This document shows, piece by piece, positions 23,426-36,500 of a DNA stretch of 64,000 nucleotides (its first letter is position 1; each line of letters opens with the position of its first letter). Both the position numbers and the translations under genes were made by a program. The DNA is from Desmodesmus armatus. Taxonomy: Eukaryota; Chlorophyta; Chlorophyceae; Sphaeropleales; Scenedesmaceae. The stretch lies in NCBI GenBank assembly GCA_007449985.2, contig VIIQ02000033.1:496001-560000 (forward strand), read 5' to 3'. Below the pieces are notes generated by a model, which did not search any database, was not told where the DNA came from, and saw only the letters and a list, made by a program, of their open reading frames with translations.

Positions 23426-26400
23426 ATGGCATCAAACGAAAGCCAGGTGCACGAGGCTCTGGCCCTGATACAGAAAACCAGTGCTGCAGGTGGTGGATCG
23501 CTTCATGATAGTCTTGTTAAGCTGATCGTGAAGGTGCGGCCTTGCTCTGCCCGGCACAGCAGCACAGCCCCGCCAAGGCAGCACAGCATGCTAAAGTGAT
23601 CAAACCTGGCCGCTGCAGGTGCTTGCAGAGAAGCCAGCAGACCCTGTGGATGTCCTGGAGACAGCTCTTTTAGTCAAGAAGGAGAGTGGCAGCACAGGCA
23701 GCAGCAGCAGCTCGCTGGTGGAGCCAGTACCAGTAAGTTCACAACGATCAGCACTGCCTTCTGCTGGTTCCTTGTGCCTGACACATCTTCTGACTTGTAC
23801 CTTTCTGCTGCAGCTGCCTGCTCATGCAGCCAGGGCGGTAGCCGCAGCCAGGCTCTACGGGTGAGGAACATGCAGCTGCAGTCCTGTTGCGACAGCAGTA
23901 GAGCAGTAGTAGCAACAGCAGGCCCAGATGCCGCAATCGGGTACATGCAGGGTGCATAAACTTGGTGTGACCACGTACTGCAGAGGAAGAGGAGCCTGGC
24001 GTCAGCAAGCACACCAGTGCAAGCGCGATGGCGTCTCAGTTTCACAACAGTGCAAAAGCTGCGTCACGCATAATGACACGCAGGATTGATGGACACCCCA
24101 CATACCACTTTGCTCAGCACAGTATCGTTGTTTTGCCGTGCAGGAACACAGACGTGCCCATTGATCCAGAGACAGCTGAGCCTGTGGAGGTGGACACACC
24201 CAATGAGGTGACTGCACCAGCACCTGTCAGCATGCACTGCCGTCCAAAACTGCCAGCTCAGCAAGGGCAGCTATGTTGATTTGAACTCACATCCTTCACA
24301 TTTGCAGCAGCGACTGCAGTGTGATGCTGGCACTGTCTCCTTCATGTTGTCTCAGCCGCTGTGTTGGCACGAACATGTTGCTAGCAGATGCCATGCGCAC
24401 CTGCACTGCTGCATGCACCCCTGTGTTTGCACCTGCGCCTGTGACTCGAGCTTACTCAGCAGATGTGGCTGCACATCATATCTTGTGTGCTGCAGTATGA
24501 CTGTGAGGACGCACTCAGTGACTCCAACCTGTTTGATGCGCTGGGCGTGGGGCTGGGGCGCAAGGAGATGGTGAATGTTGCCTTGGCAGTGAAGAAGCTC
24601 GGGGAGGACCCACACAGGGCTGTGGAGACGGTATGTTCCGCCTGTGCTTGTGGGACATGCGTTGCGGCCTGTGGGCAGCGCAAACGGGCAGGGTCAGCCC
24701 CACATCGCAGTCAGCAGCATGGAATGCATGCAGTTGGTGCAGGACAGGTGCAGCAGTTGAAGCTATTCCACGCAGTCAGGGTGCACAAGAAAAAGAAGTG
24801 CTGCAGCTGATATCAGGCCGGCCTTGTTTGTGGGACAACGGTATCATGTGGCAGGCCATGCAGGAAAGGCCCAGCACACGCTAGGCAAGCAGCGCAAAGC
24901 CTGTGCACCAGCCGTGGTATTGGGGACAGCCCTGAACACATAGTGTGACTCACGCCGTGATGGATTGTGAAAAAAGACAAGCACGCTTGTCATGGTGGTG
25001 CAGGTGCGCTTTTTTGGCAAGTTTCTGGGCACGCATGCAGACTACTACGTGTTTGAGACCACACTCAAGTCGCCACCCGAGGAGCCGGAGCAGCAGCTGG
25101 GTGAGCACCAGCAGCAGCTGCTTTACGCGCGTGCTTACAGCACTTGACAGCCTGTCATAATGCTAGCACCCTGCGTGCGGGGTCAACAAGGCGCAGGCCC
25201 CACCCAAACAGCACCTGGACAGGCAGCTGCACGCCGCATCAGTGTGGTGCAGCCCTGCTGCTGTCTCCAGTACACGTAGTTTTCACAGCTCTGCCAGCAA
25301 AGCTCTCAGTGCCTGGCGCTGGAAGCTTCACAACATCAGTGGTACATGCAGCATAGCAGCCCATGTCACGCATGCTTCCATCCCTGTGCCCACGTCACTG
25401 TTGAATTCACCCAGGCCCTGTGCGATTGTCCCAGTGCGGCTGCGCATGCACTCTCTAGATTGAAGCAGTTGGCGTCTTAGTTGCAACACAGGCTTAGCTG
25501 AGTTGAACAGGATGGCTGATCGATTGTGCTTGCGTGTTGCTGTCATGCAGGCGAGGGCGACATACCGCTAGAGTGGAACGCTGGCACCAATGCATACGTC
25601 TACATGGTGTGCAACTACCTGGGTGGGCCACTGACGCAGCTGCCGCACGTCACGCCAGCACAGGTGCGCGCCATGGCAACGTCTGGGGCGAGTGCAGCTG
25701 TTATTGAACGAAGGGTTTGACATTCACACCACCCTACTCCTGGTTGATTGCCACGCACACAGGCAGCTGCGCCTGGCAGCACTCTCCGCGTCCTCACAAC
25801 TGATGCTGCTTGCATTGCTCCGACAGCACACAGCTGGTGCATCCTTGGCAGGTTGCAAGCAGTATGCGGTGCACAAACACAAAGAGCTTGATCATGTGGC
25901 AATCCTTGTGCAACATTGGGCAAGGTTGTCAGACAGTGCTGCTTGATCTGTTCCTGTTCTGCCCCTGTGCCACAGGTCAAGGCAGCCCGCTGCTTGAAGC
26001 GCCTGCTGACAGGCCGGCTCAGCAGCCCTGTCAGCAGCTACCCTGTGTTCCCCGGCAATGAGGCCAACTACCTGCGCGCACAGGTGGGTTGATGATAACG
26101 TGACGGCATCCTATCAGTATCCGCACCAGTCGGATAGGATCTGCTGCTTTTGTGTGCCTGTGTATTGGCCCGCTTCAAGCCACCCTTCCCTCCCTTTTTC
26201 TCCCTTTCACCCCACCCGAATCAAAGGAGGAAGGGCCCTCTTGGTGCCTCGAATGCAGGGCATGTTACACTCAGTGTAACCCAGTGGGTCCTGCTGGCAG
26301 CACCAGGACCACCCCATGATACCCTTGAGCTCACAGCGCGTGTGGCTCTTCCTCACCCTGTTGGCTTGCTGCAGATTGCCCGCATCGCCTGCACCACCAT

Positions 26401-27759
26401 GGCTGTGCCAGCTGGCCTGTTCCTGATCAACGAGGAGGGCGGCATGGAGAAGGCAGAGGAGTTCACTGCACCGCCAGAGCGCGAGATGGGTGCGCCAGCA
26501 AACTGGTCACACAGGTGGGGCTGAGGTTTGGCACGGCATAGTGTGAACTGCGGAGCAGTCAAGCTGCCACAGCACCCCTGGGTTGAAGTCACAGGGAGTG
26601 GGCCACTTCACTTTGGCTGCCCCGACTTAGTGAGATGGTTGGAACCCGGTCGCTGAGCCTCTATGCGGCAAAAATGTGTAAGCTTGCAAGCGAGATTGTG
26701 GCGGTCGATTCACGCCTGGTTGCGGTGTGTGCTGCAGGTACCCACACTTGAAGCAGCAGGGCCGCTGTGAGCTGCACAAGCGTGAGGTGCCAGAGGGTGA
26801 GCAGGCCTGGTGGGGTGACTTGGTGCACAAACCATGGTGCATGTGCCGCACTGTGGACAATAAACTATGGTGGCTTCCCAATCTGACGCCCATGCACCTG
26901 AGGACACCCAATGGGTGCATGCAGTGACCACAGCAGTGTCTTCGTGAGCCAGCGCTGCGTCTGGGCTGCATTGTATTCCACAGCTTGGCCTCAGGGATCA
27001 TGCTGCGTGTGGCCCTGCAGGTGAGGAGGACACGTTTGAGTGGAACGAGGAGGAGCTGGAGGAGGGCCCTGAGCAGCTGGCAGTGCTGGAGGCAGACACA
27101 GAGGTGGACGGCGGGTCTGCATGGACACCCCTGTTCAGCAGCAGCAATGACCAGCTGAAAAACCAGGTGCGTGGGAGCCGTGTTGTGTGGGAGCGCCAAC
27201 ACTGGTTGATCACACTGCTGCCTGCATGGACAGTCACAGGACAGGCTTATCGCAATGAAGCCCAAACGCGGTTGCAAAGAACTTGCTGATCTTACAGGAG
27301 TCCCTTTGTGGCTGCACAACTGCAGTGGAGGGTCGCATGTCACTTGTCAAGATGGCGCGGTGTGCTGGTACTCTCAACTCACACTGTCTTGCCCATCATC
27401 GCTGATGCACACGGCATGCATCGGTGCTTGCTCAAGTATCAAAGCTACAGGCAGCACCGTGAACGACTTGTTCAGTGGTTGACTGTTCAGCATGCTGCGC
27501 TGTATGTTTCCTTGCTGTTGTGCAGATCGCTGGCTTGCGCAGCAACCTATGGCCAGGTGCCGCATGTGCCTGCCAGTCCCTGCCTGAGGGCAAGATCAAG
27601 TTTGCCAACATCTACGTGGGCTGGGGGGTCAAGAACGCACCCTTTGTGCCGCTGCCACCACCCCCTGTGTCAAAGGAGTACGACGCAGCACTGGTGGAGT
27701 CCTCAGAGCTGCCCCTGCCGCCTAAGGAGGGCGAAGGCGAGGAGGGCCAGGAGGAGTGA
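23426..27759 (+). CDS. Radial spoke head protein 4/6 (RSP4/RSP6)
   Basis: A structural protein of the radial spoke head in 9+2 axonemes. Twelve exons: 23426-23533, 23619-23732, 23814-23860, 24144-24207, 24496-24630, 25004-25100, 25551-25663, 25976-26083, 26375-26514, 26738-26796, 27021-27166, 27526-27759 (TGA); 1365 nt in frame, 454 residues (Chlamydomonas RSP4 and RSP6 are about 460). Diagnostic segments are [88 protein letters not shown] and [16 protein letters not shown]. The C-terminus is acidic ([13 protein letters not shown]). The start is the first ATG in a 36-codon first exon. Its presence implies retained flagellar machinery even if the vegetative cell is non-motile. Only one RSP4/6 gene is seen here, unlike the adjacent RSP4-RSP6 pair in Chlamydomonas. 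Confidence 0.95.
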
Positions 27760-28599
27760 TGTCACTCAGATGCCTGATGCCCGTCATTTGCGAAAGAGTG
27801 AATCCAGTGGGCAGCTTGCTGGCTGCGCAGGGGATGTGGTTGCTGCATAGGGGGTGTCGACGGCTTCCGTGCGTGGGTATGCGTTTGCCCTTCAGGCCAC
27901 GTGGATGCAGGCAAGCATTGTTTTGCCGCCAGGCAAGGAGGTGAGGGAAGGAAGGCCGGGAGGAGTGACCGCATCACTTGCCAGTGTGCAACAAAGCGTG
28001 ATGACATGGACAGTATCTGGCGGGCGGCTGGCTGGCGTTGTGGCTGCTTAGCATGCTGGTGTTGTAGCTGAGGGACAGTGAGCCCTGACGGCCTCCTGTG
28101 TGCAGCTGCAAGTGGTTGTTTGCCCTGTAGCTGGTGTGTGGACACCGGCAAGCTTTGTATTGCATATGGTCGTCTAGGCAGGACTGTAGTGCTGGGAGCT
28201 TGATGTTTGGTGCAACTTGCAGACCGTGTGTTCAACAGGCTGATCAAAAATCTTGGTTGCTCCAGCCATTCCTGGTGTACACGATGACATCCGATTGTGC
28301 ATCGGCTCTCTCAGGTGCATTGTACTCTGCATGGGGACGATGTTTGAGCCAAGTCTGCATGTAGTCATTGCAAGAACAGAGCCTCGGAGGCGCTGTTAGC
28401 CTGTCGAAGGCAGCCGGCTGCATACACAGTCCAAGGCTCATGTTGGTCAGATCGCAATCATCAACCATCGGTTCCACTCTGTGCATTGCTCATGACAAGG
28501 CCGCCAATGGTCACGTCAAGCACACTGCATATACGCCAAACAAGCTAGGCCAGCAACCTTGTGACAACTGCAAGTTATGGGAGATGTCTGCAACAACGT

Positions 28600-28800
28600 C
28601 GGAAAGTTGGCTGAGGTTTGAAAGAGCCGTACGAGAATAACCCCTCTTCCGGCCTGGTGGAAGAGCCGTGTCGGAAGGGGGTGTGTGCGGGAAGAGGGAT
28701 GTCGGAAGGCGATGTCGTTCTGAAATAGGGGGGACCGTATTCTGAAATAGCGTGGTCTTCCGAAATAGCCTGCCAGACGTGTGCCAGAACAACCCCCTCT
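28600..28800. repeat. Degenerate short-motif array A (GGAAGAG / CTGAAATAG)
   Basis: About 200 bp made of imperfect repeats of GAAAGAGCCGT, CTCTTCCGG, GGAAGAGC, TCGGAAGG, TTCTGAAATAG and TTCCGAAATAG, in both orientations. No coding potential. It resembles array B about 0.9 kb downstream. Confidence 0.65.
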
Positions 28801-29644
28801 CTCAAAAGCGCGGTTTCAACGCCACGGCGATAACGACGGCAATTAAACTGCTTGGATTGCTTTGTTCAGTGTTTACGTTTGCTGCAATTAGCTGCTACGC
28901 TGTACTCGTCGGACTGTGGCCTTCAAATTGACCGGTTTGCTGACACATTGACTGGGTGAAGCTGTGCAAGTACAGCAGCTCAACCCTTCTGAAACGACAG
29001 TTCCCAACTCGTTCGGCTGCTTTTTTTGGCAAGCTGCAAGCTCTGGCCTGCGTTTGGGCTGGTGCTGCAGCTTGCTGCCTTGCTGAGGCAACAACAGCAG
29101 CGGACAGCTGCTGACAACTTGCTCCTCTGTACTGGCAGGTATGGCCAAGAACTGGTCCTATTGCTGTGATACTGAAGTGATCAGCATTTGCAGCTGCCCT
29201 GAACAGCACCACACAAACACGTCTACTGCATTTGACCGAAGCACTATGAGGGCACCACCACATGGTGTTGACTGTGTGAATGGTAGCATAGTATACCAAC
29301 AGGTCTGCAAGTGCTGTTGCCCTTATCAGAACAAGCTGCTGCAGTGATGGGCTACTGTCTGCAGCTGCTGAGGCTCAGGGGACCTTCCAGTTGGCAGCAC
29401 ACCAGGTTGCAGCTGCACTGGCTGCTGCTCTCTGTGCCTGGCACTTGTTGCTGCTGCCCTGGCTGTACTTTTGCTGCTGCCCCGACTGTACTTGCTGCTG
29501 TCTGTGCCTAGCAAGCACTCAAGTGGCTTGCAAGCGCCACTGCAGCAGCAGCATCGGGGGTCCACTTACGTCCACCTACCCAGCATGCTTCATCGCAAGC
29601 TGCCATGCACCTGCTGCTGCTGTCCCCTGGCTGCCTGGCACAGC

Positions 29645-29990
29645 ACTAAGCACTATTCTGAAACAGCTCTACAGGCTCATCTGAAACAGCCCTGCGGGAA
29701 GAACCCCTTATTCCGACATTGCTATTCCCGGTCTGCGAGAAGAGCCATGTCAAAAGGACCCCCCACCCCTATTCTGAAACGGCCTATTCCAGGCCTTCCA
29801 CACGCCCTCTTCCAGCAGACCCGCCCTCTCCCGGAAGACCCCCCCGAATCGCCGTTCCGGAAGAGGGGGTCTTCCGGCCTCTTCCAGCACGCGACTCCTG
29901 AAAGAGGGGGCTATATGGTCTTCGACTCCGGAATAGCCTCTTTCGACAGACCGAAAACGCTCTTTCAAAAGAGCGGTCAAAATTCCGACG
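29645..29990. repeat. Degenerate short-motif array B (CTGAAACRG / CCGGAAGAG)
   Basis: About 345 bp of the same motif vocabulary as array A: TATTCTGAAACRGC, CCCTCTTCC, CCGGAAGAC, TTCCGGAAGAGG, CTGAAAGAGG, CTCTTTCAAAAGAGCGG. Many motifs are self-complementary around TTCCGGAA and TTTCRAAAG. Arrays A and B bracket about 0.85 kb and may be the ends of one unclassified element. Confidence 0.65.
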
Positions 29991-30589
29991 AACTTGTACA
30001 CGCTGGCGTTTCTGGTCAAGACATCATCCACAGTCACATGCCAAACTGGAAACTGACCACCAGCTGGTGCTGGACCACCAGCAGCAGCAACCCTGCCAAG
30101 ACCAATGCACAACCAGCAAGCTTCCAGCGCGTGATATGGTGCTGAATAAGTGCAATTTGATCATCTGTGCACAAGCTGGGAGGTAGTTGTCGCAGCTGGC
30201 ATACTCTGCAAGCCGGCATGCAGCACAGCGCATCATACCTCAGTCAAAAATTGTGCCACACGTGCAACATGAGCTGCTTGACACAGGTGGTTGGTGTGCA
30301 TGACTTGACAACGATGACAGCCATCAAGGATGCAGTAAGTGTTCGGCACCCCCATGCATCATGCACAAGGCTTGTGTTTGCTCAGGCATCCTTCCTCATG
30401 AACCACACCTGTGCCAGAATGTCGTCTGTGGCACTGTTGGCACTCGCTGTGCAGCTGCCTCTATGAAAAGCAACATCCGCAATTTATTCGGCCTACATTG
30501 CATGACTGATTGCGACTGGCCTGGCAGGCGGGGGCTGCGTATCGAGGCCACGCGCTCCGGCTGAAGGCCACATGATTTGACCGAGGGCG

Positions 30590-30725
30590 ACAGGGACCTC
30601 GAAACACGCACTGCGTCGCGGCGCATTTGCACATGCACATGCATCAACCACTTCACTTCGTTGACAGACACGACAGCTTCAGTCTCTACGATCTTACTAC
30701 AACGCACTGCGTCGCGGCGCTCGCC
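30590..30725. repeat. Dispersed repeat, 96-bp period (copy 1)
   Basis: CGCACTGCGTCGCGGCGC at 30607 recurs at 30703, flanking a core (TTGCACATGCACATGCATCA...CGATCTTACTACAA). The same core lies at 61285-61380, just upstream of the retrotransposon ORF, with a 104-bp period. Confidence 0.75.
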
Positions 30726-31279
30726 ATACTGCGTCAAGACTCGCGTAAGATCCTGGTATGTTTATAAAGACATTTCTGTGTAGCGCATTCCGTGGTTCGG
30801 ACGTCATATTCGCGAGAAATGAGGTCGCTGTTGAGCAGCACATTATGATGTTGCATGATGTTGCATAATTTCACAACAAGTATGTGCCACAAAGATAAGC
30901 AGGTCACTGTTGCATTGAACACGGAAGGCAACCTGCAGATGCGCTTTGCCTGCAACAGATTTGGGCACAGTGCACCCAAACATCCAGTCACTTTGCTCCC
31001 AGCAGGTAATCAACGGACGGGCCGTCTCAGTTCAAGGCCTGTATGTGATGTTGACCTTGTGTGGCACACCAGCCTATCTCTGCCTGGCACTGGAAGCCCA
31101 GATCAGAGCCACTGCTGAAACGAGGGTGCGACAAGAATCCACAAATCACAAATCCAACAGCAGTCCCAATGGATCAAGCCCCTCAGCTACAGCCAACCAA
31201 GTGGCCTTCCACTGCGCCACAGCTGCGCCACCGTGGCGCTGCTGAGCAGCGCTTGTGGATGGAGATCTTGATCTCCAGG

Positions 31280-31395
31280 CTTGATCAAATTTGGTGCCGC
31301 AGCAAACCAGGGGACCTCTCTGCCCCAGCAGCAAGTTCGCCTGCAGCACCAATGGCCTGCCACACCGTGACCATTCCAGCAGGCCACTGAACCAT
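31280..31395 (-). pseudogene. Copy of the 3' end of the poly-alanine ORF
   Basis: GACCTCTCTGCCCCAGCAGCA...ACCATTCCAGCAGGCCACTGAA resembles 31765-31845 near the end of the neighbouring minus-strand ORF. It lies beyond that ORF's stop and is frame-disrupted. Confidence 0.65.
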
Positions 31396-31710
31396 TCAGG
31401 GCCTGCGGTGTTGAGATTCAGCCAGTTGCAGCAAGCAACCAGCAATGTTGTGCGCTCACTGCACGGCGCTCAATAACATAACCCCTAAACTGCACCATGC
31501 GCGGTGCACACAACGGGTCTTGTCCGCTTGAGCATAGATGACAGGCCCAAGAAAGTCATACACATACACATGCTGTACGAAGAAAAACACGCTGCCAAGT
31601 ACCAGCAGCCTTCTCAGCAACCGATCCCAAACTGACCAACTGACATTCAACTACAGCTGACACCCGAAGTCTGCCCTGCATCACACCACCATACGAAAGA
31701 TGCAGCAGTG

Positions 31711-32539
31711 TCATACGCGGCGCCTGTGAATGGGGGGCCAAGCCAGGTGCCTTGCCCAGGTGGGGGGCTTGTCAGCCCCAGCAGCAGGTGGGTCTGCTGC
31801 ACTGATTGACTGCCACACCTCGACCATCTCAGCAGGCCACTCAACACCAGGTGGTGCCTCAGCACTGCTGGGAGACTTGCTGCTGGCTGGTGCTGGTACT
31901 GCCTTTGCTGCTGCTGGCTTTGCTGCTGGAGTTGCTGACAGTGGTGCTGCCGGTGCTGGCTTCACTGTTGCTGGTGCAGCTGCAACAGTTGATACTGCTG
32001 ACTTTGCTGCAACACTAGCCACAGGACCAGGTGTTATTGTCTGCCTGGCACTCGCTGGTGGCGCCAGTGCAGCTGCTGCTGCTGCTGCCGCCGCTGCTGC
32101 CGCTGCTGCTTCGGCACCCAGACGAACACAGGCATCTGCATTCAACTCACGCATAGTCTGTAGCAGCACGCTTGCGGCTGCTTTTCCTGTTGTGCCTGCT
32201 GCCGCCGCCGCTGCTGCTGCTGCTACTGCTGCAGTTGGCGATACAAACCCCAATGCTGCTGCTTTTGCTCTGACACTAGCAAGGGTATGGAGCTCACGGC
32301 GTGTTTCTGCCGCCGCTGCCGCTGCTGCTGCTGCTGCTGTTGGCGATACAAGGCCCAATGCTGCTACTGCGGCTCTGACACTAACAAGCGTGGGGGGGAC
32401 TTCATGGGGTGTTTCTGCCTGCTTGGCGGCTAGAGCTGTTTGCAGGGCAGTTGCTGCATGGCCCCAGGAAAAGGTTGGGCGTTTGGTTGCTGCCGCTGCT
32501 GCTGCTGCTCCTGGGCCCCAGCAAATGGTTGGGCCGTTG

Positions 32540-32583
<44 letters not shown>

Positions 32584-32996
32584 AGCTGCTGCTGTCTTGA
32601 CACTTTGTGGCAGAGGCTGAGAGAGAGCAAGGGCACGTGCTTCTGCAATCTCAGCCTGCAGCCGATCTGCTCCCTCAGCAATGCGTGCCGCACGCACTAG
32701 TAGTGCTGCACTTACTGGGCCTGCTGCTACCACTGCTTGGCCTTTTGGTGCTGCTGATGCCTTGGTTGCTGCCGCTGCAGCTGCTGCTGCTGCTGCTCCT
32801 GGGCCCCAGCAAATGGTTGGGCCTTTTGCTGCTGCTGCTGCAGCTGCTGCTGCCTTCACACTCTCTGGCAGAGGCTGAGAGAGAGCAAGGGCACGTGCTT
32901 CCTCAATCTCAGCCTGCAGCCGTTTGGCTCCTGCAGCAAGGCGTGCTAGCTCTGCACTTGCCGGGCCAGCTGCTGCTGCTGGGCCTTTGGCTGCTG

Positions 32997-33075
<79 letters not shown>

Positions 33076-33549
33076 GCCTTTTGGTGCTGCTGATGCCTCG
33101 GTCTCAGGAAGCTTCCGAAGCTTCCACAACCCACTTTCAAGAACCCATTGGGGTTTTGCTGCCTGTGTGGCACTCACACCAGCTGCTGCTGCTGCTGGTG
33201 CTACTGCTGGGGCAGATGCTTCAGTACCAGGAGGTGCCTTGCCCTTTGCTGCCTGCACTGCGCTAACAGCTGCTGCCTTTGCTGCTGTTCCTGCAGCCGC
33301 TGCAGCGTCAGACGCTGCCGACGCCACAGAACCTGTCTCGCTCTTGGCCAGCAGAAAGCTTGACAGCTTTCCACTGCTGTCACTCCGTAGCATCAGTGGT
33401 GCTGATACTGCCAGGGCAATCTGCAGTAGCCACCACTCCCTGTCTGCCTCTGTCCACACCTGCTGTGGTGCTGCCTCGCCTGCTGCCAGTTCCTTCTCGG
33501 CCGCTGTGGGAGGTGTCTCGTCTGTGTTCATTGGCGGCTCTGAAGCAGA

Positions 33550-33587
<38 letters not shown>

Positions 33588-36500
33588 ACGGCAGTGGTGG
33601 TGACACCACCGCAGCCTTGTCATTGCCCGTTGCTGTCTCAACAGTTGCCACCTCCGATCCAATCGATATCACAGATGCGTAAGAGGACTCAGAGGCCAGG
33701 GGAGTCTGTGCCACTGCTGCAAAGGGGCTGCCAGTCTGACCTGCAGCCAACCTGTCACTAACATTAGTAATCGGGCAGTTGCAGCCGGCTGCGTAATTGT
33801 GCTGAAGGCCAAAGGTACCCAGTAGCACTTGCTTACTATGCGGCTGCTTCCCACGGGCCGCAGGGCTACTGCCGGCCTGAGCAGCCGCATGCTGCAGGAA
33901 TCTGCTGGGTCTAGTGGTCTGAGATGCTGTGGGTCGTCCTAATGCTGCTGCTGCTGCTGCTGAGGGGGTGCTTTCAGGGACTGCCAGTGAGTCCTGTGGG
34001 CTCTCAGGGTCCCAGCCGTACAGCAGCTGCACATCTGAGGCTGTGTAACTGTTGCGCAGGCCTCCTGTTGCACCAGCTGCTGCATCAGGTGTGGCTGCTG
34101 CTCCTGCTGCCGCTGCTGCTGCTGTGAGCTGGTGGTGCTTGCTGTAAGCACCTGCCGCAATGCGGTCTGCCACTAAGCGACCAGAGGCAGCAGCAAAGGC
34201 AGCAGCAGGCACCTCTAGTAGGTAACTGGTGGCAGGAGGTACCCCAGCCTCCCCCCTAGCCGAAGACCATGTTGCTTCAAGTGCGGCTGGTCCTGCTGCT
34301 GCTGCTGAGTGCTGGGGATGCGTTGGGTGCATGTGTTGTGGCACGCTGCCTGCACCCGCACCATTGATGTCTTGCTTAGCAGCCAGCTTGAGGCCACCCA
34401 AGTCAGAAGGAACAGCAAAGGCAGCACCAATAGGAGCTGACAAACCAGCCTGCACCAGAGCCTGTACTGCCGCTGCCAGGGTATGGTGTGTGTTCATGCC
34501 GCCTCCTGCCGATGTGCCGCTGCGGGGCTGATCTGACAGGGTAGGGATCTCCAACGGCATGATCAGTGGCGCCTTTGCCGCAGGGGCCTGCTGCTCAGCT
34601 GCCAACAGTGCTGGCTGCTGCAGCTGAGGGCTGGGAGTAGGGAGGGGCTTCTGCACTGGTTGCGCCGTGGAGGGCAACTGCTGTTCAAACGCCAGAGGCA
34701 ACTTCTGCGCCGTATGACTTGAGCGCTGCAGTGAAGAACTTGCCGAGGGCTGGGGAAATCTGCTGGGCTCCAAGCGGCTTGTGTACAATACCTGGCAGCG
34801 GCTGCACTGAGAGACCCCTGGCGGCAGGATGCCCTGTCGCAGCGGAGTTCAACAGGGTACTGAGCAGCTCCCACACAGCAAGAGGGTCGTCCTGAGCCTT
34901 GATAAGCAGCTGTATCTCCCGGGGTGCTGACTGTGCTGGAGCGCCGCGCTCCTGGGTGTGGGAGGAGGTTGCGTGGGGGGTTTGCTTGAGTGCGGCAGTG
35001 ATCAGGTTCTGCAGGGCAGGGGGGACCTCCTGAGGCTTCAATGTGAACGGCACCTGCCCAGCTGACTGTTGCGGTGGAGGGCTGGTGTGGGAGGGGGTTG
35101 CCTGAGTGCCTGTTGCCTTGGGGGTCCGCACCGCTACAGCTGCTGGTGGTGACTTGGCGGGGGGCTGCTGCGCCGCAGATGACTCATCTGAGGATGAGTC
35201 ATCCTCAGCTGCTCTGAGTGCTGCACTGATGAGCTTCCACTGGGCAGGGGTGATGTTTCCTCTGTTGATGTCCTGAGGCCTCAGCTCAGCGGACGAGATG
35301 AAGCCATCACCGCCCCGGGATGAAGTACTCTTCAACATTCTCCAACCATGTGGTGCAATCATCCTCAGCTGCTTTGAGTGCGGCACTGACCAGCTTCCAC
35401 TTGGCTTCCACTTGAACGATATCTCCTGCGACAATATCCTGAGGCTGTAGCACAGCGGACGTAATGAATCCACCACCACCCAAGTACTCGTCATCATCTG
35501 CATCCCAGGAGTCAATGCGTTGGGTATTGTAGGTCCCAGGGACTGTGGGCCCAAATCCCAGCCCCAGACCCAGGGTAAGGTTTGGCAGGAAGGTGTCCAG
35601 CCATGACATAATCCTGGTGTACTGGTGGGGCTCAAGGTAGGGAGACCCTGAGGGGTGGTGCACCCGGCGCTGCTGCTGCTGCTGCTTTGCAAGCTCATGC
35701 AGCAGTGAGGCAGACAGCACTAGGGGCTGCTGCTGCTCTGTGGAGTGCTGCTGCTCACTGTGCTGCACTGCACCTGGCCCAGTGACAGTCTGCTGTGGGC
35801 TTTGCACAGTTGCTTGCTGCTGCTGCTGCTGTGTGGGGAGTGGCTGCTGCGCCTCTATGCTTTGCACTGCTGCAATGACTACACCTGGGTGTATATGCTG
35901 TGGTGTATGTACTACAGGAGCGCCAGGCTTGGGGGCTTCTGGAGGCTTGCCTGGCTTAGGGACTACTGCTACAGGACTCTGCTCTGCCCTCTGCTGCTTC
36001 TGCTGCAGTCCTACCAGTGGTTGTTGTGCAGCAGGGGATTGCTGCAGCACTGGGGTCTGCTTGAGGGCCTGCAGGGGAGCTGCCGCCTGCTGCTTTTGGA
36101 GTGCCCAGGCCTCTGTCACTGCGGCATCAAGCTCTGTGATGCTCTGTGTGTGCTTGAGGATGATGTTGTACATGGGGGTGTCACCCTGGAGTATTGCCAG
36201 CTTCACTGATGAGGTACCTGCAGTGCATTGAGCAGCAGTAAGGAGTTGCTGACTGGTTAGCGTCAGATGTGTGTAATGTTCTTGTGGTGCATGGTGGTGC
36301 GAGGGACGGTGGAAGTTGGTACCAAGGAGACGCACAGGCAGGCAAGGCAGAAGCATGGTTGGAGAGGCATGGTTGTGCGATACAGCACATGTACTCTCAC
36401 AAAAGCTGTAACCACTGGCTGCATGGTGCGGTTGGGGTGCTGCATAAGGAGGGCTTAGTAAAGCTGGCGGTGGCACACACGCAAATAGTAACCCCAAGCT

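Larger units (their letters stand above)
27760..31710. other. Gene-poor, repeat-bearing intergenic region
   Basis: Nearly 4 kb without a convincing exon chain. It contains two clusters of degenerate GGAAGAGG/CTGAAAYRG-type motifs, a 96-bp repeat also found beside the retrotransposon, and a copy of the end of the poly-alanine ORF; these are listed separately. A short exon-like stretch near 30290-30330 (ACACAG acceptor, GTAAGT donor) is not connected to anything. Confidence 0.5.

Noticed and set aside
31730..33682. Long plus-strand open frames rich in Ala, Leu or Cys opposite the poly-alanine ORF
   Set aside because: They are products of CTG runs, which stay open in several frames. The minus-strand frame is longer and contains non-repetitive duplicated segments.
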